A stretch of 64,000 bases of DNA, from NCBI GenBank assembly GCA_027068435.1, contig JAMOTA010000044.1, forward strand, positions 1 to 64,000, read 5' to 3'. The first letter of the stretch is position 1; every line of letters begins with the position of its first letter. Shown piece by piece: positions 9,118 to 19,719 of the stretch. The translations under genes and the position numbers were made by a program. Below the pieces are notes generated by a model. That model was not told the DNA's origin and ran no database searches. It saw only the letters and a list, made by a program, of their open reading frames with translations. Origin of the DNA: Sulfurovum sp. GTDB lineage: Bacteria; Campylobacterota; Campylobacteria; Campylobacterales; Sulfurovaceae.

Positions 9118-10896
9118 GGCATACGCCACAACCTCTTCATCTTCAGCCATATCTAGCCATTTAAACTTTTGACCACTCTGGATAGTACCATCTAAAATAT
9201 CACCACTGTCACGAAACTTCAAATCTAACTTAGCGATGTCAAAACCGTTAGTGGTCTGTGTAAACTGCTGTAGTCTAAAGTTCTCTTTTTTATTGCTGTA
9301 GAGGTAACACCAGCTCTTTAAACCATTACGTCCTACTCTTCCCCTTAACTGATGTAGTGTTGCCAATCCTAAACGCTCTGCACCTACTATAACGATGAGT
9401 GTAAGCTTTGGAAGTGAGATACCTACCTCTACCACGGTAGTTGCTAAAAGGATACTCCCCTCTTCTCTAAACTTTAAGAGTACTTCTTCTTTATGTTTGT
9501 CTTTACCATGGGTTACATAGACCTGTTTAAACTTCTTTTCCCAAAACCCCCTACTCTCCTCTAAAGACTGATACGGTACTTCACTACTAGCCTCAACTAA
9601 AGGATAGATAATAAGCACTTGATGCTCTTGAGCTATCTCCTCTTTTATATGCCCTAATAAATCTGGAAAATCCTCTTTGCTTATGGTTTGTGTTAAAACT
9701 TCACGTTCAAAAGGAGTTGTAGTAATAAGACTAACATCAAGAAGTTCAGACTGCATCATCGCTTGGGTTCTAGGTATGGGGGTTGCAGAGAACTGTATAA
9801 AGTGTGCTTTATGAGTCTGCGAACTAACTAGCGTCTCTAAACTCTGTCTTTGTTGTGTACCAAAACGATGCTGTTCATCTACCATAACCAAAGAAGCTCT
9901 AGGTAAATCTTCTTTATATAAGAGTGCATGCGTACCGATAACAAAATCTGCCTCTACATAGTCACCCTTGTCCCTACCCTGCATGACTAAAGCCACTTTA
10001 ACCCATGAGGGAAGATGTTTATACGCCTCTTCATAAAGCTGTAGAGCAAGTAGTGAGGTTGGTGCCATCAAAATACTCTTATGAGGGTATGCCATCATCA
10101 CCGAAGCCAAAATAACCATAGTCTTACCAGAACCAACATCACCAACTACCATACGTTTACATGCTTTATCCTCTTTGGCTACATCTTTTCTAATATCAGA
10201 AATAACACTCATCTGTTCAGCTGTTAGTGTAAAAGGCAAGTTTGAGATAAAAGGTTCAATATCACCATTTAATGCTCTTATTGCAGGAAAATCTACCCTT
10301 TTACCTTGTAGTTTTTTTAGATGATTAAACGCTTCAATAAATTTAAGTCTATCTTTTAACTCACCCTTTAAGCTGTTGTTTTCATAAATCTCATCTATAC
10401 TTTTAGGAAAATGCAAAAGCATAAGTGTAGCTACTTCTTTAGAGTCTAACCCCTCATTGTAGAGGTTTTTCTCTGTAATGTAACACTCCATAAGTGAAGC
10501 AATACTAGACTCTTTTAAAACGGTTTTATATTTAGGTGTTATCTTTCCTATCTGTTTAATAGATTTGGGTTGAGACATTTGTAAGTAACCTTTGTACTCC
10601 TCCAACTTACCCTGTATCACATGAGAAGAACCTACACTAAACTGTTTATGATGGTAGGGTGTTGACCTAAAAAAAGTAGAACTTAAACGTCTTCCTGAGT
10701 CTGTTAAAGTAAAGGTAACACGCAATTTTCCTCCGTAAACACTACTCTCAATAACTTTAGCTTCAAGTGTATGTACTTGACCTAAAACTAGTGACTTAGA
10801 GAGTGTTGTATCGTTGTATGAAGTAGGAATAATAAGTGCCAAATCTAACAGTGAATAGATTTTAAGTTTTGTAAATAGTTGTTTTGCCTCTTCCAT
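9082..10896 (-). CDS. recG: ATP-dependent DNA helicase RecG
   Basis: Helicase motifs GDVGSGKT, DEQHRFG, QFSATPIPRT and QLRGRVGR. Start set at MEEAKQ with GGAG upstream. Confidence 0.93.
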   Translation of the reverse strand: MEEAKQLFTKLKIYSLLDLALIIPTSYNDTTLSKSLVLGQVHTLEAKVIESSVYGGKLRVTFTLTDSGRRLSSTFFRSTPYHHKQFSVGSSHVIQGKLEEYKGYLQMSQPKSIKQIGKITPKYKTVLKESSIASLMECYITEKNLYNEGLDSKEVATLMLLHFPKSIDEIYENNSLKGELKDRLKFIEAFNHLKKLQGKRVDFPAIRALNGDIEPFISNLPFTLTAEQMSVISDIRKDVAKEDKACKRMVVGDVGSGKTMVILASVMMAYPHKSILMAPTSLLALQLYEEAYKHLPSWVKVALVMQGRDKGDYVEADFVIGTHALLYKEDLPRASLVMVDEQHRFGTQQRQSLETLVSSQTHKAHFIQFSATPIPRTQAMMQSELLDVSLITTTPFEREVLTQTISKEDFPDLLGHIKEEIAQEHQVLIIYPLVEASSEVPYQSLEESRGFWEKKFKQVYVTHGKDKHKEEVLLKFREEGSILLATTVVEVGISLPKLTLIVIVGAERLGLATLHQLRGRVGRNGLKSWCYLYSNKKENFRLQQFTQTTNGFDIAKLDLKFRDSGDILDGTIQSGQKFKWLDMAEDEEVVAYAKKRVKIKKELK

Positions 10897-10948
10897 ATCT
10901 ACTCCTTTTATCTGTGTATTATACAAAAATTTGAAAAAGAGTGAAAAA

Positions 10949-10969
10949 AGTATGTCAAATTGACATACT
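10949..10969. repeat. Perfect palindrome AGTATGTCAA-A-TTGACATACT
   Basis: 10-bp arms with a single central A; same core recurs at 47805-47825. Confidence 0.9.
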
Positions 10970-12254
10970 ATTTTGTTTTTGTAACGATGGCAAAGGAGAG
11001 TTCAGATAACTCTTTATGAGAGAGAATAAAGCTATTCATCTCTTCTAATGTCACAGATTCTATCTTTTTAAGTTGTTCTCTTGAGAAACCTAAAGTACGT
11101 CCATAGTAGTACTCATTAAAAGCACGGCTTAGTCTTTGGGAGAGTGTTTCAGTACGTAGAGGTTCACTTCCTACAAGAAACTGCTTTGCAGAAGTTAGCT
11201 CATCTTGGGTGATACCTTTAGCAACAAATTCATCTACTACACTCTGGATAAGCCCTTTAGCTTCAGTTTGTGTACTGAGTTTTGTCTGCATGTATCCACT
11301 TAGGTAAGAAGCAGATTTTGTACGTCTTAAAGAAGCATACACCCCATAAGTCAACCCTCTTTTTACACGTATCTCCTCCATAAGACGAGAACCAAACCCT
11401 GCTCCACCAAGTAAATACTCAGCTATTTTTGCTTTGTACTGCTCTTTATCTTTGTAAGAGTAGTTAAAAGGTGAACCAAAAAAGATGTAAGCTTGTTGTG
11501 TCTCTTCATCTAGGAGTACTGTCTCTTTTTTGTTAGAGACTTGCAACACTTCAATGGTAGTGAGTTCAACTTTTGGTAAGATAGCTAAAAGTGACTCTGT
11601 GTAATTTTTGGCTTCATCAAGACTTATATCTCCACCTACTACAGCTACAGCGTTGTTGTAACCTACATGTGTTTTCACAAATTGCTTAATATCTTCAAGC
11701 TCTATACTCTTAATACTCTCTAGTGTTCCATCATAAGGTTTTGCTAGTGCAGTACCTTTAAAAAGTATCTCCCTAAGTTTAGAAGCTGCGATATAGTCAA
11801 AGTCACTCTTTTTTTGCGTAATCCACCCAACTTTTTGATGTTTTATCTGATTGAGTGCATCTTGTGTGTAGTTAGGGTCTTTAAGTAAATCTTTGAGTCT
11901 CTCTACTGCATAAGGGAACTCAGCTTTAAGTGCAGAGACTTCTATCACTAAACTCTCTCTACCTACATGGGTACCTATCTCTATTGCGTGGGCATCTAGT
12001 GTTGTTGCAAACCCTACACTTCCCTCTTTAGCTGTACCCTCATTGAACAACTTTGCAGACATATCAGCTAAACCATCTTTAGTGTTACTCAAGTGTCCAG
12101 AGTTGTTAAATACAAGTTGCATGGAAACAATAGGAATATACTTTCCCTCTTCAAATACCATAGGTACCATCGCATCTTTTATCTTAATCTTTTCAACTAT
12201 TTCAGCCATTAACACTCCTTGTAATACTATTAACAATATTAATATTTTTTTCAT
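10968..12254 (-). CDS. M16 family zinc-peptidase-like protein (secreted)
   Basis: Signal peptide; M16-like FGSRLMEEIRVKRGLTYGVYA and VVGGDI segments. The catalytic HxxEH appears absent (inactive-type domain). Confidence 0.8.
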   Translation of the reverse strand: MKKILILLIVLQGVLMAEIVEKIKIKDAMVPMVFEEGKYIPIVSMQLVFNNSGHLSNTKDGLADMSAKLFNEGTAKEGSVGFATTLDAHAIEIGTHVGRESLVIEVSALKAEFPYAVERLKDLLKDPNYTQDALNQIKHQKVGWITQKKSDFDYIAASKLREILFKGTALAKPYDGTLESIKSIELEDIKQFVKTHVGYNNAVAVVGGDISLDEAKNYTESLLAILPKVELTTIEVLQVSNKKETVLLDEETQQAYIFFGSPFNYSYKDKEQYKAKIAEYLLGGAGFGSRLMEEIRVKRGLTYGVYASLRRTKSASYLSGYMQTKLSTQTEAKGLIQSVVDEFVAKGITQDELTSAKQFLVGSEPLRTETLSQRLSRAFNEYYYGRTLGFSREQLKKIESVTLEEMNSFILSHKELSELSFAIVTKTK

Positions 12255-13331
12255 CTACTCAAACCTCTCTAAAATCTCATAAGCAGTATTACGTTTAGCA
12301 GGATTTTCACCTATATCGTGAATAAGTCTTATCATCTCATCTTGGTTCATCTCATTTTTAGCTCCTGCAGCAGAGACAACATTCTCTTCCATCATAGTAG
12401 AACCTAAGTCATTTGCTCCAAAAAGCAGTGCCATTTGCCCGATGTAGCTTCCTTGGGTAACCCATGAACTCTGTATATTTGGTACATTGTCCAAAAAAAG
12501 TCTTGCAACAGCTAAGTAACGCAGATACTGGTTTGATGTTGTCTTAGTAAGCATAGGTAGTTCTCTTTTAAGCTCTGTATTATCACTCTGGTATGACCAC
12601 ATGATAAAGGCTCTAAATCCACCTGTTTCATCTTGTAGCCTACGTATATGGTCAAAATGTTTAACAATCTCACGTGTTGTTTCTACCGTACCATACATCA
12701 TAGTAGCTGTTGACTTAATACCTAGTTTATGGGCTTGTCTATGTACCTCTAACCACTCATCTTTGTCATGCTTTTTAGGCGCAATAATATCTCGTACTCT
12801 ATCTGAGAGTATCTCTGCACCTGCACCAGGAATGGAGCTAAGTCCTTTAGCTTTAAGACGTGTTAACACTTCAGAGATACTTATATTGGAGCGGTTAGCG
12901 ATGTAGTTTATCTCTATAGATGAGAAACCATGAATAGTCACTTGTGGATACTTCTTAGAGATATGCTCTACTAACTCTTCATACCACTCTATCTCTAGTT
13001 TAGGGTGTACACCACCTTGAAAAAGTATCTGTGTTCCTCCAATAGCCAAAAGTTCATCTATCTTATGGTCTATCTCATCAAAAGTAAGTATGTAGGCATC
13101 TTCTTTTTTTTCGTGCGTATAAAAAGCACAAAATTTACAATCTACCCAACAGATATTAGTATAGTTAATATTTCTATCTACCACAAAAGTAGTTACACCT
13201 TTAGGGTGCATCTGCTTCTTACGTGCAAGTGCCATCTTCCCTAAAGTCTTCAAATCAGCATGTTCAATAAGCTCTACAGCTTCGTCTATAGTCATACGTT
13301 TTGGCATGGTTGTTGTCAAATCACTCTCCAT
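12255..13331 (-). CDS. mqnC: Cyclic dehypoxanthinyl futalosine synthase MqnC (radical SAM)
   Basis: NINYTNICWVDCKFCAFY (CxxxCxxC), GGTQILFQGGVHP, SIPGAGAEILSDRVR, GFRAFIMWSYQ. Confidence 0.9.
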   Translation of the reverse strand: MESDLTTTMPKRMTIDEAVELIEHADLKTLGKMALARKKQMHPKGVTTFVVDRNINYTNICWVDCKFCAFYTHEKKEDAYILTFDEIDHKIDELLAIGGTQILFQGGVHPKLEIEWYEELVEHISKKYPQVTIHGFSSIEINYIANRSNISISEVLTRLKAKGLSSIPGAGAEILSDRVRDIIAPKKHDKDEWLEVHRQAHKLGIKSTATMMYGTVETTREIVKHFDHIRRLQDETGGFRAFIMWSYQSDNTELKRELPMLTKTTSNQYLRYLAVARLFLDNVPNIQSSWVTQGSYIGQMALLFGANDLGSTMMEENVVSAAGAKNEMNQDEMIRLIHDIGENPAKRNTAYEILERFE

Positions 13332-13362
13332 ATATTCGTAATATAAGGTAGTTCTACCTACC

Positions 13363-13761
13363 CTATTTCTCTTTACCTATTGAGTCAAGCACACCATTGA
13401 TAAACTGTGGTGCTTTTTCATCTGCTAGCTCTTTTGCTAGTTCTACTGCTTCGTTGATGATGATAGCTCTATCTGTTTTAGCAATAATTATTTCATAAGC
13501 ACCCAATCTCATAATGGCTTTTTCTACTTTTCCTACAGTTTCATAATCCCAATCTTTAAGATGTGAGATAATCTCTTTATCAAGTAACTCTAGGTTTTCA
13601 ATAGTTCCATCAAAAAGTCCGTGTGAAAACTCTCTTTGTTTATTACGGATTTTACCCTCTTCTAAAATATCATCTTTAAAGTTTCCAATATTTTCATTTC
13701 CTAAGTCATACGCATACAGTAGTCCTACAACTGCTGTACGTGATTGGTGTCTTGTTGCCAT
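13363..13761 (-). CDS. nusB: Transcription antitermination factor NusB
   Basis: MATRHQSRTAVVGLLYAYDLG...AIIINEAVELAKELADEKAPQFINGVLDSI. Confidence 0.93.
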   Translation of the reverse strand: MATRHQSRTAVVGLLYAYDLGNENIGNFKDDILEEGKIRNKQREFSHGLFDGTIENLELLDKEIISHLKDWDYETVGKVEKAIMRLGAYEIIIAKTDRAIIINEAVELAKELADEKAPQFINGVLDSIGKEK

Positions 13762-13779
13762 TTCTTTCCTTTGTCTTGT

Positions 13780-14247
13780 TTAGTCTAGTTCAGAGTATAA
13801 GTTGATAAGTTCTATAAGTCCTACCATCGCTTCTGCACCCTTATTACCTGCTTTTGTACCCGCTCTTTCGATAGCTTGTTCGATACTATCTACAGTAAGT
13901 ACACCAAAAGTTGCTGGTTTAGCATGTTTAAGTGTCACAGAAGCCACACCCTTTGTTGCCTCAGCTGATACATAATCAAAATGTGGTGTAGCACCACGAA
14001 TAACTGCACCTAAACAACAGATAGCATCGTATTTTCCTGAAGCAAATGCTTTATCTAATGCAAGAGGAATTTCAAATGCACCTGGAACTAAAATAAGATC
14101 TAAATCATCTGCATTTCCACCATGTCTAGCATACGCATCTACTGCACCTTCTACAAGTCTATCTGTAATAAAGTGGTTAAATCTTGCATTAATTATCGCT
14201 ACTTTTTTACTCTTATCTACTTGGAGGTTACCTTCTACTGTTGTCAT
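13780..14247 (-). CDS. ribH: 6,7-dimethyl-8-ribityllumazine synthase
   Basis: [54 protein letters not shown]. Confidence 0.95.
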   Translation of the reverse strand: MTTVEGNLQVDKSKKVAIINARFNHFITDRLVEGAVDAYARHGGNADDLDLILVPGAFEIPLALDKAFASGKYDAICCLGAVIRGATPHFDYVSAEATKGVASVTLKHAKPATFGVLTVDSIEQAIERAGTKAGNKGAEAMVGLIELINLYSELD

Positions 14248-14282
14248 CTATGATTCCTTTTGTTTTTTTCTAATTTTATTTA

Positions 14283-15173
14283 TCAATTCTTTTTTGAAAA
14301 AGCTACAAGTAGCCCAGACAATATAACCAAGATTATACCCAAAACTGTCCAAATATCAGGTACGGGATCACCTAAAATTACTCCAATAACTACTGCAAAG
14401 ACAATATTGCTATAACTTATGGTTCCTACTATTCCTGCTTTTGTCAACTCATACGCCTTAGTCATGAGTAGTTGAGAAATAGTTGCAAAAATACCTACAG
14501 CAGTAACATATCCCCACTCTACACCTTGAGGCATAACAAACTCTGCAAACATCCAGTCAAAATCATCTGATACACTTACATAGGGAGTAATAAGCATAAG
14601 AAAAAGTGGTGCGACTGTTCCTACTGCCATAAAAGACATAACTATAGCTCTCGTATCGTAGTACATTCTTAACTCTCTAATTGAGGTATATGCCAATGCT
14701 GCCCCTATCCCAGAAAAGATACCTAATATGTCATACTTGTCAAATGAACCCCCTTGAGGTTGAGCAACAAGTACAATACCAATAAATCCTAAGGCGATAG
14801 CAAAAAGTGCATTTTTATGTAACTTTTCATTTAAAAATAGATAAGCAAATATTGCTACAAAGATGGGTGAAGTTTTGTTATAGGTTACCGCTTCACCAAG
14901 TGGTATATGTGCCATAATGTAAAAGTATGCTAATAGTGCAGCAAAGCCCATAGAACCACGGAAAAGCAGTAAAAGTGGTTTTCCACCTGTCTGCTTTAAT
15001 GGAACTTTCCATATAGCTATTCCTACTAAAAGCACACCAAAAATATTTCTAAAAAATGTGACTTCTACAGGAGGCAAAACTTGGCTCACCACCTTAGCAA
15101 AACCACCCATAGCAGCAAAACTAAACGAGGCTAACAACATAAGAAGGATACCTCTATCCATATTTTTAATCAT
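14283..15173 (-). CDS. EamA/DMT superfamily transporter
   Basis: Ten hydrophobic segments, EamA-like repeats. Start trimmed from 15242; the exact start is uncertain. Confidence 0.8.
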   Translation of the reverse strand: MIKNMDRGILLMLLASFSFAAMGGFAKVVSQVLPPVEVTFFRNIFGVLLVGIAIWKVPLKQTGGKPLLLLFRGSMGFAALLAYFYIMAHIPLGEAVTYNKTSPIFVAIFAYLFLNEKLHKNALFAIALGFIGIVLVAQPQGGSFDKYDILGIFSGIGAALAYTSIRELRMYYDTRAIVMSFMAVGTVAPLFLMLITPYVSVSDDFDWMFAEFVMPQGVEWGYVTAVGIFATISQLLMTKAYELTKAGIVGTISYSNIVFAVVIGVILGDPVPDIWTVLGIILVILSGLLVAFSKKN

Positions 15174-15243
15174 CTGTTTCAAATCATTTATCCTGACTTT
15201 TTGCGAAGTGTAGCATAGTTTATCAATACTACAGATACTCAAC

Positions 15244-15984
15244 TTACTTAATACGTTCTATTTTGGCATCACCATAGAGTAAAATATCTTTAATCACAGA
15301 CTTTTGAATATAGCCATCAGATGCAAGAGAGATAAGTATATCTCCTTTTTTCTTTCTAAAGTTTTTTTGATAAATAAAAGCTTTAGCATACAAACTAGCT
15401 CCCTTACCTAAATCTTTAACATAGGGTGCTTCTTGTTTTTTACTAGGAATGGTTATCTGTACTTTTCCATTTTGTTTTTCTAGCCCAGCCACTCTAAAGT
15501 TGTATTTTTTACCCCTTGTGGTGACTGATTTACCTAAATTAAAGTAGAGCGTAAGCAGGTCATCTTTTGTGTAAAACTTTAGATTTTTAGTTTTATTTTT
15601 AACAAGCTTACCATTTTTCCATTTTTTATATACTTTAGTAATCACTTTAGTTTTATGGTTGAAAATATACTCTTTTCGTATGGTTTTACTTTTACTTTTT
15701 TGTATAGAAATATAGCTATCACTTACCATAAGTCCATTGACTATGTGACCTTTAGAGATGTGGGTCTCTTTTTGTCCATTAAGTAACAATTTTGCGGTTC
15801 CCATTACCTTTATTTTAGTCTCTATCTTATAGGTATTTGTATTTTTAGTAATCTTTGTATATAGCTTACCTACTGTACCAAAAATCCCAAATGTAGCCTT
15901 ATAATTGATGGTATCTACAGTTGCTACTGCTTGTGTAGTTATAAACCCTACTATTAAAAATAGTAAAAAATTTCTTTGAATCAT
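15244..15984 (-). CDS. DUF3108-like exported protein
   Basis: Signal peptide MIQRNFLLFLIVGFITTQAVA; KTKVITKVYKKWKNGK...DLLTLYFNL. The track start at 16080 overlaps the divergent gene. Confidence 0.6.
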   Translation of the reverse strand: MIQRNFLLFLIVGFITTQAVATVDTINYKATFGIFGTVGKLYTKITKNTNTYKIETKIKVMGTAKLLLNGQKETHISKGHIVNGLMVSDSYISIQKSKSKTIRKEYIFNHKTKVITKVYKKWKNGKLVKNKTKNLKFYTKDDLLTLYFNLGKSVTTRGKKYNFRVAGLEKQNGKVQITIPSKKQEAPYVKDLGKGASLYAKAFIYQKNFRKKKGDILISLASDGYIQKSVIKDILLYGDAKIERIK

Positions 15985-16051
15985 GTTAAACCCCTTTACT
16001 AACAAAATTTTACTATAATATTGTGTATAAAACATAAAGGAATTATAAAAT

Positions 16052-17251
16052 ATGCCAAAAACAGTATCTCCCGAGGTCAATGCAACTGAAGTATTGGATG
16101 TAATTAATGATTTAGATTTAGGATTAGCAGATGTTGTGCAACACTGGCTTACCCCAGTATATACCTCTAAATATGGTGATTTTTTTCAACAAATTATTTT
16201 TGATATTCCTCTTGCAAATTTTATTTTAGCAGTAGCAGTATTTTTATTTGTACTAGTATTGAGAAAGTTTTTTACACTTGTTGTTATTATATTTTTACAA
16301 AATCTTACTAAATATACAAAAAGCTATTACGATGACCGTATTATCTCTGCGTTGAAGCAACCATTACGTTTTACATTTATTATTGTGGCACTTCATCTCT
16401 TCTTTTTACTTATATTTAAAGAGACACAATTTATTAAAAATATTTTAAATACCATGGTTGTCTATACAGTTTTTTGGGCTGTACTCTCTATTGTAGAAGC
16501 ACTACGTGAGGCTGTTTACAACCTTATAGGTAAGTTCAACAATGAACTCTCTAAAGAGATGGGTAACTTTGTTTTAGCGATAGTAAAAATACTTATTATG
16601 GGAGTAGGTTTAGGTGCTATGCTTCAAGTTTGGGGTATTAATGTTACTGCACTTGTTGCCTCGTTAGGTATAGGGGGGCTAGCTTTTGCCTTAGCTGCAA
16701 AAGATACTGCTGCTAACCTTTTTGGTTCTTTCTCCCTTCTTGCAGATAAGTCAATACGTATTGGTGAGTGGATAAAAGTCAAAGGTGTAGAGGGAACGGT
16801 AGAGAACATAGGTATGAGAACTACTAAAATACGCTCTTTTCAAAAATCTTTGATTACTGTTCCCAATCACATTGTGGCAAATAATCCTATAGAGAACTTT
16901 TCACGAAGAGGTATTAGACGTATCAAAATGCATATTGGGCTGACATACGGTATTACAAGCGATCAAATCTCACAAATTATCAAAGATATTAAACATATGC
17001 TTCAAGACCATAAAGGTATCTCACAAGAGGACTCACTTATGGTTAACTTTGACTCTTTTGGTGAGAGTACACTTAACATTTTTATCTACACATTTACAAA
17101 CACTGCAAACTGGGCGATTTACCTAGAGATACGTGAAGATATTCATTTAAAAATCATGAAAATAGTTGAGGGAAATAACGCTTCATTTGCTTTCCCTTCA
17201 CAATCTATTTATATAGAACAATCACCTACTGCAAACAACAGCTGTATTTAA
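16052..17251 (+). CDS. Mechanosensitive ion channel (MscS family)
   Basis: ALVASLGIGGLAFALAAKDTAANLFGSFSLLADKSIRIGEWIKVKGVEGTVENIGMRTTKIRSF. Confidence 0.92.
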   Translation: MPKTVSPEVNATEVLDVINDLDLGLADVVQHWLTPVYTSKYGDFFQQIIFDIPLANFILAVAVFLFVLVLRKFFTLVVIIFLQNLTKYTKSYYDDRIISALKQPLRFTFIIVALHLFFLLIFKETQFIKNILNTMVVYTVFWAVLSIVEALREAVYNLIGKFNNELSKEMGNFVLAIVKILIMGVGLGAMLQVWGINVTALVASLGIGGLAFALAAKDTAANLFGSFSLLADKSIRIGEWIKVKGVEGTVENIGMRTTKIRSFQKSLITVPNHIVANNPIENFSRRGIRRIKMHIGLTYGITSDQISQIIKDIKHMLQDHKGISQEDSLMVNFDSFGESTLNIFIYTFTNTANWAIYLEIREDIHLKIMKIVEGNNASFAFPSQSIYIEQSPTANNSCI

Positions 17252-17284
17252 AGTGTCTTTGAGGGGGTTACCCCTTCAACGATA

Positions 17285-19441
17285 CTAATCTATACTATGA
17301 AATTTAAAGTTATTACGACCTGAACTCTTTGCTTCATACATCGCTTCGTCTGCATATTTTATCATCTCATCTGCATTATTTGAGTTTTCAGGATAATAAC
17401 TAATACCTATACTACAAGAGATTATTATCTCCTCACCTTCTATCTGCATAGGTTTGCTTAATGTACCTACTATCTTCTTTGCAAGTAAAGAGATATCTCT
17501 ACTTTTAGGTATATCTTCTATGACTATGGTAAATTCGTCTCCACCTAAACGTGCAAGTGTATCTTGAGGTTCTAAGACTGTCTTAAAACGCTTAGCTACG
17601 GTTTTAAGTACCTCATCACCTATGGCATGACCTAGTGTGTCATTTATCTCTTTAAAGTGATCCAAATCTATAAAAAATAGTGCTAATCTACTATTGTTAA
17701 ATCTTGATTTTTCAATACCATCTTTTAGTCTATCATTAAAAAGCATTCTGTTTGGTAACCCTGTAAGTGAATCATGGTAAGCTTTATAACTAAGCTTATG
17801 TTTCTCTTTACGTAAGTTGTTTTGTACTTCAACATGCTCTGTAATGTCTCTAGCAGACTCTATAATACCAATACAGTTATCTTTAGAGTCTAAAAGAGGA
17901 GTTGCAGAGAGTTCCAAATACTCTGTATTGCCTTTTTTATCTAATAATTTATGTACTACGCTGTAATGTTTTTTTGTCTCCATCACTTTTTTTAGTGGAC
18001 AGGGGTGTGAACTTCCATCACAAGGAAGAGTTCTTCCATAAGATACTTCATAACATTTTGGACTACACAAATCTGCTATATTTGAACTCTTCATATTCTC
18101 TTTAATCTTATTGTTCATAAGCTCAACGCTATAGTCCTCTTTTATCACCATAATAGGGTCATTAACACCATTTAAAACAGACTGCAAATACTTATGTTGC
18201 TCTTTGAGTGCTAACTCAGCTTCGATACGCGTTGTAATATCTTTAGCATAAGCGATAATACCTATCACATTATCTTTCTCATTTTTAAGTAAAGAGAGTG
18301 TGAGTTCAACATCAACTTTTTCATTAGATTTTTTATGTAATTTTATAATAGATTGATGTTTACCTTTAGACTTTAACATATCAATATTGTTACAAAGTTC
18401 ATCAAAATCATTATCAGCATAAATAAGCTTTATATTTTTACCTATTGCCTCTTGAGCTGTGTACCCTAAAAGTACTTGAGAACCCATATTCCAACTCTGA
18501 ATAACACCTGAAAAGTCCATAGAGATTACACTATCATGTACTTGATCAATAATCTGTGCTTGTTGTGCATACTTAAGCTGTAACTCTTTCTCTTGTGTAA
18601 TATCGGTGTGTGTACCTATCATACGAATAGCTTTACCCTCACTATTGTAAATAATTTTTGCTCTACCTAATACCCAAATCCACTCTTGATTTTTCTTTTT
18701 AAGACGATGTATATTTTCATAAATTTCTTTTCTCTCTAAAATAGATTTTTTCAATGAAGAAAAAACCTCTTTTTTATCGTCTTTATGGACTCTTCTTTTC
18801 CAGCTCATAATATTATTTGGTAATTCATTCTCTGTAAACCCAAGCATATTCTTCCATACAGAAGAGATATAAAAACTATTATCTATAAAATCCCAATCTA
18901 ATACAGCTGTTTTACTCTCCATTAAAGCTAGCTCTGTATGCTCCTTAAGTTTTTTAATTACTTTATAGTCATCATTTAAAGATTCTTTCATATCAAAAAA
19001 TTGCTTTGTCATTAAACCAATCTCATCTTGATAATATGTAGTTTTATTCTCTTCAACTTTTCCATTTTTAAAATTTAAAATACTTTTTGTTAAACTCTCA
19101 ACAGGCAATAAAATCTTTTTTCGTATCATAATTACAATAATAATAAAAAGAAGAAATGAGAGAAAAAATAGTAGTGATATATGGTCAAATAGCACTTCTG
19201 ACTCTTCCACATAGTTATCTATACGCTTTTTTAGTAAAGCGTTTAATTCATAATATAAAGTTAGGTTAGAATCTTTTTGAGTCTTTGCAGCTTTTTGAAG
19301 CATAACATAGTGTGTTTGAGGTATCTCTTTTAAGCTACTATTGTTTACACTTAACTTATAGATGTCGTGTGAGACAAAGCTTATAATAGCCAATACACAG
19401 ATACTCACTATGGTAAAAAAGGTTTTTATTGTAGTATTCAT
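17285..19441 (-). CDS. Membrane PAS-domain diguanylate cyclase (GGDEF)
   Basis: Two TM segments, HAMP-like linker, multiple PAS/PAC, DSLTGLPNRMLFNDRL and ARLGGDEFTIV. Confidence 0.92.
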   Translation of the reverse strand: MNTTIKTFFTIVSICVLAIISFVSHDIYKLSVNNSSLKEIPQTHYVMLQKAAKTQKDSNLTLYYELNALLKKRIDNYVEESEVLFDHISLLFFLSFLLFIIIVIMIRKKILLPVESLTKSILNFKNGKVEENKTTYYQDEIGLMTKQFFDMKESLNDDYKVIKKLKEHTELALMESKTAVLDWDFIDNSFYISSVWKNMLGFTENELPNNIMSWKRRVHKDDKKEVFSSLKKSILERKEIYENIHRLKKKNQEWIWVLGRAKIIYNSEGKAIRMIGTHTDITQEKELQLKYAQQAQIIDQVHDSVISMDFSGVIQSWNMGSQVLLGYTAQEAIGKNIKLIYADNDFDELCNNIDMLKSKGKHQSIIKLHKKSNEKVDVELTLSLLKNEKDNVIGIIAYAKDITTRIEAELALKEQHKYLQSVLNGVNDPIMVIKEDYSVELMNNKIKENMKSSNIADLCSPKCYEVSYGRTLPCDGSSHPCPLKKVMETKKHYSVVHKLLDKKGNTEYLELSATPLLDSKDNCIGIIESARDITEHVEVQNNLRKEKHKLSYKAYHDSLTGLPNRMLFNDRLKDGIEKSRFNNSRLALFFIDLDHFKEINDTLGHAIGDEVLKTVAKRFKTVLEPQDTLARLGGDEFTIVIEDIPKSRDISLLAKKIVGTLSKPMQIEGEEIIISCSIGISYYPENSNNADEMIKYADEAMYEAKSSGRNNFKFHSID

Positions 19442-19456
19442 ATTTATCTATTATCA

Positions 19457-19615
19457 CTATTTATCTAACTCTTTACCACCATAAACCATATCTGAAAGAA
19501 TTCCTCTTTCATCTTGATTTTCAGCAATAAAAACACCAATCATATGCATTAGTACAAAAAACACAAAGGAATCTAACCAGTGCCAAATTCTAAAATCTAA
19601 ACGCCATTTTTGCAT
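19457..19615 (-). pseudogene. Cytochrome b561-family remnant (52 codons, middle deleted)
   Basis: Manual translation MQKWRLDFRIWHWLDSFVFFVLMHMIGVFIAENQDERGILSDMVYGGKELDK: N-terminal RIWHWLD and C-terminal HxxGVxIAE..GI...M..GGK signatures directly joined. Below the ORF-track length cutoff. Confidence 0.6.
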
Positions 19616-19719
19616 GCTTTCTCCTCTATTTATCTGAAATCAATTGTACTATATCATTGTCATTGAAATGTTATTAATCTCTTTATTTAGAGCTGTTCTA
19701 GGAAATTAAGGTTTTAGAG

